This document shows, in pieces, positions 34,840 to 42,806 of a DNA stretch of 64,000 bases (position 1 is the first letter of the stretch; every line of letters starts with the position of its first letter). The stretch lies in NCBI RefSeq assembly GCF_000184685.1, contig NC_014830.1:3844001-3908000 (forward strand), written 5' to 3'. The notes under the pieces were generated by a model that saw only the letters and a program-made list of their open reading frames with translations, was not told the origin of the DNA and ran no database searches. The stretch is from Intrasporangium calvum DSM 43043 (GTDB lineage Bacteria > Actinomycetota > Actinomycetes > Actinomycetales > Dermatophilaceae). Made by a program: the position numbers and the translations under genes.

Positions 34840-35244
34840 ATGCATGAGGTGGTCGTCGGCGCGCTGGTTCGTGGGGGTCAAGTCCTACTCGTGCATCGGA
34901 GTCCGAATAAGCATGCGTACCCGGACGTGTGGGATCTGCCGGGCGGACTGATCGAGGCTGGCGAGTCAGAACTGGACGGGCTCACGCGGGAGCTGCACGA
35001 AGAACTCGGCGTGCAGGTAGCGCCGGCCTCGGTTGCTCATCTGTGTCGGCTGACCGTCGGACCTGCAGAGGAGCCGGCGCTCCTTAGCGCTTGGCTTGTG
35101 CATGACTGGCAGGGAACGCCCGCGAACGTCGCTCCCGAGGAACACGACGACATCGGATGGTTCGACCTTGAGCAGTTGCCTCCTCTCGCCCATGTACTCG
35201 TGCGCACGGCCCGGGTGAATGCGATGCGGAGTCACTGCGGCTGA
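34840..35244 (+). CDS. NUDIX hydrolase
   Basis: This 134-residue protein has a complete Nudix box, GGLIEAGESELDGLTRELHE followed by ELGV (Gx5Ex7REUxEExGU). The first strand VVGALVRGGQVLLVHRSP is typical of MutT-like enzymes that hydrolyse nucleoside diphosphate derivatives. The substrate is unknown. ATG at 34840 precedes the first strand directly. It is a single-gene module bounded by sites e and g; its stop lies two bases before the start of site g. Confidence 0.9.
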   Translation: MHEVVVGALVRGGQVLLVHRSPNKHAYPDVWDLPGGLIEAGESELDGLTRELHEELGVQVAPASVAHLCRLTVGPAEEPALLSAWLVHDWQGTPANVAPEEHDDIGWFDLEQLPPLAHVLVRTARVNAMRSHCG

Positions 35245-35245
35245 A

Positions 35246-35308
35246 CTTCAACGCGCTGCCATCGGTATGTCCGTGAAACCCCTATCGGTCAACATGCCGG
35301 ATTGACGC
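35246..35308 (-). repeat. attC-like intergenic repeat, site g
   Basis: In plus-strand terms it starts CTTCAACGCGCTGCCATCGG, then TATGTCCGTG, and ends ATGCCGGATTGACGC. At 63 bp it has the same length as site a and nearly that of site d. Read on the minus strand the end is GTTGAAG. It separates the convergent NUDIX and DUF429 genes. Confidence 0.6.
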
Positions 35309-35345
35309 GCATCCGGGGCCGCATAGGCACTTCATCGTGACAGGC

Positions 35346-36056
35346 CTACGCCCAGATGGCGGCGTCATGGCCATCGCCGAATCGCTCCGGGGCTAATGGG
35401 TGGGAGATGGCCACCCCCTTTGCGAAACGTAATGCAGTCCAGACGGCGGCTGCTGCGTCGAGTACGTCGTCGGTCCCCGCCATCTCACCCGCGATGCCGA
35501 TGTCTCCTGGAACAGTGATGCCTGCAGAGGCCAGGAGGCCACGTCGTTCCTCGGAGCCTGCCCACGTGGACTTGGGGTGACGTAGATGGCCGCCGCCCAT
35601 GCTTGCGAAGCAGACCTCCGGGTGCACCTCGATCACTCGTTGGGAGGTTGTGCGCGCCCATTGGTCGACTTCGAGGATCTTCTTACCGAGCCCGAAGGCC
35701 TGTTGACTGAGGCCCTTGCCTGTCGTCTTGGCGCTGATCGCCGTCGCCTCCGCGTGGGTACTTGCCGCCAAGGCCGCGCGGATGGGTGTGGAGAACACGG
35801 ACGACGCGCGCCTACCGACCAGCTTGCGAGCGAGAGCATCGGCCTGCCGTGGCCCCGTCTCTGGCAGCCCGATGGGAATGTCGATCGCGATGACGTGCAG
35901 GGCCCCGTCTTCTAGGGCCGACCGGATCAGACTCTCAATGTTCGAACCGAAGTACCCCCGGGCGTCGTTGGTGATGCCGACCCACCCCTTCTTGCAGGCG
36001 TCAACGCCCATGACGCGGTACTCACCATCGCTCCCGCCTGATCCTGGATTGTTCAC
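35346..36056 (-). CDS. DUF429 protein (predicted RNase H-like nuclease)
   Basis: This protein of about 236 residues has MGVDACKKGWVGI at the start (first acidic residue of an RNase H-like fold). IAIDIPIGLPE, the signature RKLVGRRASSVFSTP and IEVHPEVCFASMGG follow, with a DDVLDAAAAVWTALRF ending. The family is predicted to be a nuclease but has no proven role. GTG at 36056 or ATG at 36011 may be the start; the frame is open further upstream with unlikely composition. Site g follows its stop by 37 bp. Confidence 0.85.
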   Translation of the reverse strand: MNNPGSGGSDGEYRVMGVDACKKGWVGITNDARGYFGSNIESLIRSALEDGALHVIAIDIPIGLPETGPRQADALARKLVGRRASSVFSTPIRAALAASTHAEATAISAKTTGKGLSQQAFGLGKKILEVDQWARTTSQRVIEVHPEVCFASMGGGHLRHPKSTWAGSEERRGLLASAGITVPGDIGIAGEMAGTDDVLDAAAAVWTALRFAKGVAISHPLAPERFGDGHDAAIWA

Positions 36057-36422
36057 GGAACCATTCTGGCGGGAATTGGGCCACGAGGCCCTGAAGTTCG
36101 CCCGGTGCGACCCACCGACCGATCGATGACGCCGCCCGCGCCCCCACGAACCTCCCCCACTCTCGTGAACCCCTTGGACCTCCACAATGAGACTGTGCAG
36201 GCCAGCGGGCTCCGAGTCGTCCCGAGCCTCCTTCGCCACTTGCCGGTGAATCGGCCATCGAGGGGGGATGGCACCACTTCCGCCCTGAAGGCGCCTTGTC
36301 GCGGCGGAGTGGGGCGCCTCGCCGCCTCTCTGTACGCTGGCCGTCGCTTGATCGACCACCTCGGGGCATGAACGTGCTTGCCGCCGGACTGCGCCGCGGC
36401 CCCTGAATTGCCAGAGCGCAGA
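36057..36422. other. Gene-free stretch
   Basis: I see no gene, RNA or clear repeat in these 366 bases. The minus frame from the DUF429 gene stays open here but its residues (Arg/Gly/Ser-rich) do not look like protein. A 16-base string (GGCGGAGTGGGGCGCC at 36303) recurs at 41887, also in a gene-free spot. Confidence 0.5.
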
Positions 36423-36647
36423 TCAGCCCTCGTCGTTGGAGACGGTCTCGATCCAATCGACCGCCTCGTCGGTGAGCTGCGTCTCCCCCTCCAAGGAGGG
36501 ACCAGTCCACCACTGAGCGTTCTGTTGGCCGCCTGTGACGCTGAGGATCTCTGCGATGATGCCATCGGGGAGAGGCTCCCCGTTGTGTTCCATGAGCCAT
36601 GACCGGCTGGAGCTACTGAGGTGCGGCCAGATCCGAGGGAACTCCAT
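36423..36647 (-). CDS. Small hypothetical protein (intact paralogue of 18673-18876)
   Basis: This 74-residue acidic protein begins MEFPRIWPHLSSSSRSWLME, continues HNGEPLPDGIIAEILSVTGG and NAQWWTGPSLEG, and ends LTDEAVDWIETVSNDEG. I recognise no family. A closely similar gene, broken by one deleted base, lies 18 kb to the left in the same region. Conservation of protein sequence between the two copies supports it as a real gene. The start is ATG at 36647. It is in the module between sites g and c with DUF429. Confidence 0.65.
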   Translation of the reverse strand: MEFPRIWPHLSSSSRSWLMEHNGEPLPDGIIAEILSVTGGQQNAQWWTGPSLEGETQLTDEAVDWIETVSNDEG

Positions 36648-36674
36648 CAGGCCATTGTGCTCGGACTATGGCGT

Positions 36675-36752
36675 GTCCAACTGCGCGCGGGCCTCGGCCG
36701 AATCCAGGAAAGTTGGCCTGACGGCCATTGCCGGCTCGCGGCGATGTGACGC
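36675..36752 (-). repeat. attC-like intergenic repeat, site c
   Basis: In plus-strand terms it starts GTCCAAC and ends CTCGCGGCGATGTGACGC, the ending shared with site b. Read on the minus strand it terminates in GTTGGAC, a perfect GTTRRRY. It lies between divergent genes (small hypothetical and GNAT). Confidence 0.55.
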
Positions 36753-36822
36753 ACCGAAGAGGTCACGGATGGACTGTCACGGCGTTGCTACTTGGCCCCG
36801 GCCCCGCCACTAGTCTCGCGGT

Positions 36823-37446
36823 ATGCCCGAGTTCAACTGGCGACCGGCCAACGACGCGACGAGCGAGGACGTCGAAGCCGTGTTCGACGGCGGCGGCGCC
36901 CGCAGGTGCCGCTGCCAGGCGCTCAAGGTCCCGGGCTGGATCTGGCGCGACACGACTCAGGAGGAGCGCGACGCCGCGCTCCTGGAGCAGGCCGGCTGCG
37001 GCACGAGCGGCCCCACGTCCGGCCTCGTTGGGTACGTCGACGGCGAGCCGGCCGGCTGGGTCGCGGTCGAGCCGCGGGAGAACTACCCGAGGATCTGGGC
37101 CCGGCAGAAGCCGTGGATGCGGATGGACCCCGACCTCGAGGGCGTCTGGTCGGTCACCTGCTTCGTCGTGCGTAAGGGCTTCCGTCGACAGGGGCTGATG
37201 TACGAGCTCGCCGCCGCCACCGTCGAGTACGGCAGACAGGTCGGCGCTCGGGTCCTCGAGGGGTACCCCACCGAGCCGCCGCCGGGGAAGATCGTGATCT
37301 GGGACGAGGCGTCGGTCGGGCTGCTCCAGGTCTTCCTGGCCGCCGGCTACGAGGTCGAGGCGTCTCCCACCCTGCGCCGGAGGGTGGTGCGACACCGACT
37401 CGGCGCCGACTGGCGGCGGATCGGGACGGGCGAGCACACCGGATGA
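36823..37446 (+). CDS. GNAT-family N-acetyltransferase
   Basis: This 207-residue protein has an N-terminal segment with RRCRCQALKVPGWIW and a GNAT core: LVGYVDGEPAGWVAVEPREN, VTCFVVRKGFRRQGLMYELA (acetyl-CoA loop RRQGL) and VGLLQVFLAAGYEVE. Relatives are the about 200-residue actinobacterial GNATs that start with a cysteine-bearing region. The acceptor is unknown. ATG at 36823 fits the length. It is a cassette-like gene between sites c and f. Confidence 0.85.
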   Translation: MPEFNWRPANDATSEDVEAVFDGGGARRCRCQALKVPGWIWRDTTQEERDAALLEQAGCGTSGPTSGLVGYVDGEPAGWVAVEPRENYPRIWARQKPWMRMDPDLEGVWSVTCFVVRKGFRRQGLMYELAAATVEYGRQVGARVLEGYPTEPPPGKIVIWDEASVGLLQVFLAAGYEVEASPTLRRRVVRHRLGADWRRIGTGEHTG

Positions 37447-37448
37447 GG

Positions 37449-37891
37449 TCACTGTCCGCCCGTGGCAAGCCGAAACAGGGCTCGCGAGGCGGCCGTACGG
37501 ACCCGGGCCACCGGGTCTTCCTGAAGGCGGTCAACTGCCGTCAACGCCTCGTCGAGCCTGTGGCGGGCCACCACCTTCAGTGCCATCTCGCGAACCCGCC
37601 AGGCGTCATCGTGCCAGGGCTGCCTCCACGGACGGCAGCGCCTCGTCCCCCCAGACCCAGAGCAGCCCGCGCAGCGCCCAGACCCTCAGCCAGTAGGGCG
37701 GGCCCTGGAGGGTCTCCGGTGACGACCCAACGGGCTGGCGGGCCGCCGAGGGCGAGAACCAGTTCTGCGTCGACTTCACGGCGTTTGAGCAGTTCGATGC
37801 AGCCCGCGACGACCGCGCCCCTGCCACGATTCGCACACTCCTGCTCGATGCTCTCCCGAGGAGTCTTACCCCAGGATGCCGACGCGTTCAT
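37449..37891 (-). pseudogene. HEAT-repeat-like hypothetical protein, frameshifted
   Basis: Three frames together give one protein: MNASASWGKTPRESIEQECA…IELLKRREVDAELVLALGG, then YWLRVWALRGLLWVWGDEAL, then HDDAWRVREMALKVVARHRL…RVRTAASRALFRLATGGQ and a stop at 37449. The later part has short helical HEAT/armadillo-like repeats. Two frameshifts (near 37690 and 37610) break it. Function is unknown. Confidence 0.65.
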
Positions 37892-37933
37892 CGACAACAG
37901 CGTAGGTTCACTGGACCGTTCTGCCGCAAGAGA

Positions 37934-37985
37934 ACCGAACGCTCATCGAAATGTCCATCAATCCGCTATCGAGGCGGAGTGACGC
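37934..37985 (-). repeat. attC-like intergenic repeat, site f
   Basis: In plus-strand terms it starts ACCGAACGCTCATCGAAATG followed by TCCATC and ends GAGGCGGAGTGACGC. The CATCG…ATGTCC part aligns with site g. Read on the minus strand it ends GTTCGGT (6 of 7 to GTTRRRY). Confidence 0.5.
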
Positions 37986-38068
37986 AGCGCGGTTTGAGAC
38001 GCACGACTCGCGGCGGTTGCGCGTGTTTGGACGGCGCTACCCGAGGATCACGACTGACAATCGCCATC

Positions 38069-39088
38069 ATGGACGGAGCCGATCCCGACACGGGGACACA
38101 ACAGGCCACAGACCCACGCGCGGACGCCCTGCGAACCCGCCTCAATGACGCTCTGCTGGAAGTGGAGAACGGGGAATACTTCCGCTCACGCGTCCACGGC
38201 TGGATCGCGTACCGCGATGACGCTGACGTCCAACTGCCCGAATCAGTCTCATCACGTCTCACGAGCCCGTTCAATTTCGCGCGCCCCGAGAACGCGGCAG
38301 ACGTATCCACGCTGGATGCGTTCGTACTGGCCTACCACGCCGCCGAGTCACTGTGCCGCCAGATCCTGGCCCTGATCGACGGCAGCGGCCCGACCGGGTT
38401 GCCCCTCATCGCCCTGTCCGAACTGAAGGCCGGGCCCGCGTTCAACGATCGCCTATCTCGTCTCGCTGACCTACCCGATGCGGACCTGTCCCAACTGCTC
38501 GACTACCTGTTTCTGCCGACCGAGATTCAGGAGGCGTGGCCGGATGAACCCCCCACGATGTCAAGTGTCCAGCAGTATCTACGGCTCTGGGTCCGCGCCC
38601 TGGCTCGCTACATCGCCGAGTGGCGCAACCCGTACAACGCCGCGAAACACGGGCTAGCGGTGGGAGCCCGCCCAACACAGTTCAGCTTCGTCACCGAGGA
38701 CGGGACCCCACAGCAGGCCCTGAGGCTCATGGATGGTCCAACCCTGCGGACGGTGGAGCATGAGCAGGTCCGCGATAGCCAGGGCGTGCCAGTCAAGGGA
38801 CCCGATGGCAAGAGGGTGGTTCGCTGGTCCTGGGTGTACCGGGCTGTTGATCCGGAGGAGTTGATCGCCCAGGCCATCGTCACGGCCGACCTGTTGGACT
38901 GGCTTCGAAACATCGCGGTCACGCGCCTCCTGGGCCGCCCGGTCCCTGTCACCTATCGCTCGGAGCCTAAGCCGCTTGACATCCAACGCCGCACCACGCC
39001 AGGCATCCGCTTCCGTCTCGACCTCGCGGCCCTCCCACTACCGCCGGAGGAGGCGGATGCCCTGCTCTCCGGCATGGACGCCGAGTAA
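38069..39088 (+). CDS. Hypothetical protein (possibly HEPN-like)
   Basis: This 339-residue soluble, mostly helical protein is not one I recognise. One stretch, YIAEWRNPYNAAKHGLAVG, recalls the Rx(n)KHG signature of HEPN-type domains, but the Arg-His spacing (seven residues) is longer than the usual Rx4-6H. The C-terminal third is more beta-like and ends LPLPPEEADALLSGMDAE. ATG at 38069 is chosen; the frame is open to 37979, within site f. Its base composition looks slightly less GC-rich than neighbouring chromosomal genes. It is the only gene between sites f and d. Confidence 0.6.
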   Translation: MDGADPDTGTQQATDPRADALRTRLNDALLEVENGEYFRSRVHGWIAYRDDADVQLPESVSSRLTSPFNFARPENAADVSTLDAFVLAYHAAESLCRQILALIDGSGPTGLPLIALSELKAGPAFNDRLSRLADLPDADLSQLLDYLFLPTEIQEAWPDEPPTMSSVQQYLRLWVRALARYIAEWRNPYNAAKHGLAVGARPTQFSFVTEDGTPQQALRLMDGPTLRTVEHEQVRDSQGVPVKGPDGKRVVRWSWVYRAVDPEELIAQAIVTADLLDWLRNIAVTRLLGRPVPVTYRSEPKPLDIQRRTTPGIRFRLDLAALPLPPEEADALLSGMDAE

Positions 39089-39115
39089 CTGCTGTCACGC
39101 CATCCGAAGCCCTCG

Positions 39116-39179
39116 GTTCAACGGGCTCCCATCGGCAAATCCGGTATCCCCGTGCGCCCGGCATGCGGCGTTGTGACGC
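39116..39179 (-). repeat. attC-like intergenic repeat, site d (best example)
   Basis: In plus-strand terms it starts GTTCAACGGGCTCCCATCGG, continues AAATCCGG, and ends CATGCGGCGTTGTGACGC. It is 64 bp. Outer arms CAACG and CGTTG are complementary. Read on the minus strand the last box is GTTGAAC, a perfect GTTRRRY. It lies between convergent gene ends. Confidence 0.6.
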
Positions 39180-39252
39180 AACTCCTCGGGTCTCGGTCGT
39201 CGAGGGAGCGTGGCACGCGCGAGGGGATCGCCCGTGGGGAGAGCGGCGATGA

Positions 39253-39789
39253 TCAGGCAGTGCCGGGCTTGTCTGTGCTGAACAGCTCGCAGGTCATGTT
39301 GTAGTACCGATCGCTCCGACCCTCGTGGCGCATGCCGAGGCGCCGGCACAGCGCCTGCGACGGGGTGTTATCCGGGTGGGTAACTGCCAGCACCTTTTTC
39401 AGCCCGGCTGCGAAGGCGTAGCCCAGGCCGAGGCTCGCGGCCTCGTGGGCGAAGCCCTGCCCCCAGGCGTCGGGGTGGAAGTACCAGCCGATCTCGGTCT
39501 CACCGGTGGGTTGCAGCGGTGGGGTGCCCGAGCCGGAGATGGCGACCAGCAAAAGGGTGCCCAGCAGGCGCCCGTCATGGTGCTCGACGGCCCAGACCCG
39601 GTGCAGATCGTCTTGGCGGGCCTGCCAGCGGCCGATGAGGTCGACAGCCTCCTCGCGCTCGTGGAGCACGCGGGGGTTCACGCCGATGTAGCGCTGCACC
39701 TCCCAGCGGGAGCACATGACGAAGACGAAGCTCGCGTCCTCGCGGGACCACTGCCGTAGCCGCACCCGTCGGGACTCCAATGTCTTCAC
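39253..39789 (-). CDS. RimJ/RimL-type GNAT acetyltransferase
   Basis: This 178-residue protein starts VKTLESRRVRLRQWSREDAS, the opening of RimJ-type GNATs. It then has IGWYFHPDAWGQGFAHEAAS (acetyl-CoA loop G-Q-G-FA), VLAVTHPDNTPSQALCRRLG and a final GMRHEGRSDRYYN. It probably acetylates an amine on a protein or small molecule. The GTG start is chosen to match the family N-terminus. Site d follows its stop by 73 bp, as expected for a cassette read on this strand. Confidence 0.88.
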   Translation of the reverse strand: MKTLESRRVRLRQWSREDASFVFVMCSRWEVQRYIGVNPRVLHEREEAVDLIGRWQARQDDLHRVWAVEHHDGRLLGTLLLVAISGSGTPPLQPTGETEIGWYFHPDAWGQGFAHEAASLGLGYAFAAGLKKVLAVTHPDNTPSQALCRRLGMRHEGRSDRYYNMTCELFSTDKPGTA

Positions 39790-39885
39790 GTGCTGATCTT
39801 GGCAGCAGGGGTGAAGGGGGGGAGCCATCGGCCACTGGCGTCGGCCTTGTGTGAAAGCCAAGCAGGTCGACAGGTGGGGAAATAT

Positions 39886-41284
39886 GGCTCTACTGACTGA
39901 TCCGTGGGTCAGTTCCGGCCGGGCAGGACGGGGCGGTGACCGCCGAGGCTGAGCATGGCCAGGGCGATCAGGGACTCTGGCGAGCGGAACCCGAATGCGA
40001 TGCGCGTGATCAGGCGGACTTTCGTGTTGACCGACTCGATACGACCGTTCGAGAGGCCGTGCTCGATCGCGGCGAGGATGGAGTCGCGGTGTTTGACGAT
40101 GCGTCGCTGCAGGGTCACGAACGCCTCGATGCGGCACCGTCGGGCCCACGCGACCCACCGGTCGAGCGCTTCGGCAGCCTGCTGGTGGGGCAGCTGGAAG
40201 ACGAGCCGCAGGCCCTCCTTCAGCAGGTATCCGCGGTAGAGCCGCGGGTCGGTCCTGGCCACCCACGCGAGCTTGGCCTGCTGCTTCTCGGTCAGATTGC
40301 CCGGGTTCTTCCACAACGCGTACCGGGCCCCCTTGAGGTCCTTCGCGTGGCCGCTGGCCCGGCCCGCCCGGCGCCGGGTGACCGCGCCACGCGCCTGGTT
40401 CCACGCGTCCCGGCGCACCTCGTCGAGCGCGTCGGTGGCCCAGGAGACGACATGGAACGGGTCAGCGCAGCGGACCGCCTGCGGGCACCGCTGGGTGACG
40501 ACCTTGGCGATCCAGTCCGCGCCGTCCGCGGACACGTGCGTGACTGCGGCGCAACGCTGCTCACCGAGGGCGTCGAAGAACGCGTGCAGGGTGGCCTTGT
40601 CCCGCCCGGGCGCGGCCCACACCAGTCGGCCGCTGTCGTGGTCGACCACGATGGTCAGGTACCGGTGACCGCGCTTGTAGCTGATCTCGTCGATCCCGAT
40701 CCGTTTCAGACCGGCGAACCGGTCGAACTGCCTCTCGGTGTCGGCCCACACCCTCGTGATGATCGACCCGACCGTGCGCCAGGCGATCCGCATCAGCTGC
40801 GTCACGGTCGTCTTCGAGGCCTGCGTGGCCAGCCACGCGACCTGCTCGTCGAACGCGTACGTGTGCCCCGCCCCGTGCCGCGCCCACGGCACCGCCGCGA
40901 CAACCACCCCGTGCTGACGGCACGAGACGCGAGGCGCGTCCGCCTCCAGCACCACCTGGACGGTGCCCAGATCCAACGCCCGCCACCGCCGCCTGCCCTC
41001 ACCGCCGTCGTAGCCCGGACACGACCGTCCACACACCCCGCACCGGCTCCGAGCCCGACTCCGAGGACGCACCTGCGCGACCAGCAGCTGCTCGTCCTCG
41101 TCGAACTCGACCTGTTCGATGACCGTCTTGTCGACGCCCAACAGGGCACGCCATAGGCTGGCATCACGCACGCCGTTCTCCGCTCCAATGGTTCTGGACC
41201 TTTAGACAGCCCAAAACCTATGCGGGAACGGCGTGCCCCCGTTCAGCCAGCCCGAGAACCACCCACGGAAGGGTCAGAGGAGCC
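39886..41284 (-). mobile_element. ISL3-family insertion sequence
   Basis: The 1399-bp element has imperfect 24-bp inverted repeats beginning GGCTC and ending CCGTGGGT. It is flanked by the 8-bp duplication GGAAATAT (39878-39885 and 41285-41292), the length typical of ISL3. It contains one intact transposase and interrupts the space between a GNAT gene and a toxin-antitoxin pair. Confidence 0.92.
39909..41171 (-). CDS. ISL3-family transposase
   Basis: This 420-residue protein has an N-terminal zinc finger (CGVCGRSC and a downstream Cys/His pair), an HTH (TTVTQLMRIAWRTVGSIITR) and a DDE_Tnp_ISL3 core (IGIDEISYKRGHRYLTIVVD, VSADGADWIAKVV, then the Glu region SNGRIESVNTKVRLITRIA). It looks intact. 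The start is near the right inverted repeat, as usual. Confidence 0.93.
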   Translation of the reverse strand: MRDASLWRALLGVDKTVIEQVEFDEDEQLLVAQVRPRSRARSRCGVCGRSCPGYDGGEGRRRWRALDLGTVQVVLEADAPRVSCRQHGVVVAAVPWARHGAGHTYAFDEQVAWLATQASKTTVTQLMRIAWRTVGSIITRVWADTERQFDRFAGLKRIGIDEISYKRGHRYLTIVVDHDSGRLVWAAPGRDKATLHAFFDALGEQRCAAVTHVSADGADWIAKVVTQRCPQAVRCADPFHVVSWATDALDEVRRDAWNQARGAVTRRRAGRASGHAKDLKGARYALWKNPGNLTEKQQAKLAWVARTDPRLYRGYLLKEGLRLVFQLPHQQAAEALDRWVAWARRCRIEAFVTLQRRIVKHRDSILAAIEHGLSNGRIESVNTKVRLITRIAFGFRSPESLIALAMLSLGGHRPVLPGRN

Positions 41285-41302
41285 GGAAATATGCGCCTTG
41301 GA

Positions 41303-41545
41303 TCAGGGCAGAAGATCCCAGTAATGTCGCCGAGCCGGCATCGCGTGGATGATCATCTCCTCGCCGCTCCGGAAGATCAGCACCACGGTCTCCAGCAGGC
41401 GTGCATGCGTGTCGAAGCCCAGCCGGAGCTCGCGACGTGGCCACTCCTCTTCCTCCAGGGGCTCGATCCACAGCGACAGGTCGGCAGCTTGGACCGCATC
41501 CTCAGCCAGCACTCCGTGCTTGAGCGCACTCGGATTGACCTTCAC
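41303..41545 (-). CDS. Putative toxin (BrnT-like/DUF4258-type)
   Basis: This 80-residue protein has VNPSALKHGVLAEDAVQAAD, a central LRLGFDTHARLLETVVLIF and the ending EEMIIHAMPARRHYWDLL. The pattern NPSAxKHG…IHAMPAR is that of small toxins encoded after an RHH antitoxin in actinobacteria, thought to be RNases of the RelE-like superfamily. The start is GTG, overlapping the upstream gene stop by four bases. The ISL3 copy begins 18 bp after its stop. Confidence 0.75.
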   Translation of the reverse strand: MKVNPSALKHGVLAEDAVQAADLSLWIEPLEEEEWPRRELRLGFDTHARLLETVVLIFRSGEEMIIHAMPARRHYWDLLP

Positions 41546-41790
41546 GCGGCGTAGCCGGCCAGGGCCCGTCGGATCGCCTCGGAGCGCGAGAGGTGTTCCC
41601 GCGCGGCGTAAGCGTCGAGGGCCGCGATCTCCTCGGCGGTGAGCCGCACGGCGATGACCTGCGTGGGCTCGGCTCCACGCCCGGGTCGTCCTCGCCCCCG
41701 GCGCTTGAGCTGGTCGACGTCATACCCCGCCTCGGCCTCGTCTGCCCACTTGCGAATCTGCTCTTCCGTCACGTGGTCATCACTCACCAT
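41542..41790 (-). CDS. Ribbon-helix-helix antitoxin
   Basis: This 82-residue protein has an N-terminal helical part (VTEEQIRKWADEAEAGYDVD) followed by QVIAVRLTAEEIAALDAYAA and LSRSEAIRRALAGYA, a ribbon-helix-helix segment. It is encoded first and overlaps the toxin gene (GTGA). ATG at 41790 is chosen over 41847 because MVSDDHVTEEQIRKW is the usual N-terminus. TATAAC just upstream may be a -10 element. Confidence 0.8.
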   Translation of the reverse strand: MVSDDHVTEEQIRKWADEAEAGYDVDQLKRRGRGRPGRGAEPTQVIAVRLTAEEIAALDAYAAREHLSRSEAIRRALAGYAA

Positions 41791-41997
41791 GACAAAATCG
41801 TATAACGAAAACCGCCGGACGGGAAAGGCTGGATCGACTCCGGACATGGCCGGACGAGTCAGCGCTCTAGGTCATGCGTCTTTGTGGGCGGAGTGGGGCG
41901 CCCACAGTGGGCGGTATAGACGCTGGACCCGTTCCCTCCTGCCCGTGAGCATCGGGGTCGCTGTGGATGGCGACCCAACTGCGGAACGATCAGCCGC

Positions 41998-42631
41998 GTG
42001 AAGAAGTACATCCTCTTCGACCACGACAGTGTTGTCGTCGATACCGAGCTCTGGTACTTCAAGGCTGGGGAGCGCGCCCACGCGACGTTGGCGTGACCAT
42101 CGATATGGACAAGTACCTCCGGGACCTGAGCCGAGGCCACGGTACGTGGGCCCGGGCCCGGGCAGCAGGCGTCGACGAGCACACCATCAACGGCAGCGCG
42201 AGGTTTGTGACGCCTACTACCAGGAGTACCAGCCGACCTAGGCCATCGAGATCGGCGGCGTCCTCGACGCTCTCGCAGAGCTGTCGCACCACGTCCGCAT
42301 GGCCATGGTGACGACGGCGAAACGGGTGGACCGAGCTCATCCACCGAGATCGTGGTGCCGCCATACATGGACTTCGTACTCGTCCGCGAGGACTACACGC
42401 TCGCCAACCCCGACCCGGAACCGTATCTGATCGGGTTGAAGCGGTTCGGAGCCGCCAGGGAAGAGGGCTGGTGGTCGAGGACTCAGCCAAGGGCTGAGCT
42501 CGGCCGTCGCTGCGGGGCTTGACTGCGCGATCCTCCACAACGAGTTCATGAAGTCACAGGACTTCTCCCTGGCGCGCCGCCGGATCGGGGTCCTGGGTGA
42601 CCTGACGGACACCGTCCTCAACGCGACCTGA
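41998..42631 (+). pseudogene. HAD-IA (beta-phosphoglucomutase-like) hydrolase, degraded
   Basis: The original protein can be traced through several frames: KKYILFDHDSVVVDTELWYF (motif 1, with DHDSV in place of DxDGT-type), MDKYLRDLSRGHGTWA, VCDAYYQEYQPT, AIEIGGVLDALAELSHHVRM…VTTAKRVD, DFVLVREDYTLANPDPEPY and VVEDSAKGLSSAVAAGLDCA (motif 4), ending at a TGA at 42629. Stop codons and at least three frameshifts show it is inactive. It marks the right end of the accessory region. Confidence 0.75.
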
Positions 42632-42728
42632 CGGAACCGCACCCCGCCGACCACGCAGCGCACCACTTAGCCGACCACCCCGCCCGACCACCCCGCCCGA
42701 CCGCCCGGCGCGCGCTGGCACCCGGGGA

Positions 42729-42743
42729 CTCAGCGGCATACCT
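42729..42743 (+). repeat. AGCGGCATAC repeat, copy 9
   Basis: CTCAGCGGCATACCT is the first copy after a gap of about 31 kb. It lies between the dead HAD gene and the convergent idi gene end. The outer bases diverge from the consensus. Confidence 0.6.
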
Positions 42744-42806
42744 CATTCCGATGGGCGAGGGCGACAGTCAAGAGCATCGTTCGGACCGCCGGAGGCGGGC
42801 TCCTCC

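Noticed and set aside
36303-41902. 16-base string GGCGGAGTGGGGCGCC present at 36303 and 41887
   Set aside because: Only two copies, GC-rich and low in complexity, with no shared flanks; may be chance.
42209-42216. TTGTGACGCC resembling the cassette-site GTGACGC box
   Set aside because: It lies inside the HAD pseudogene and encodes the expected CDAYYQE residues.
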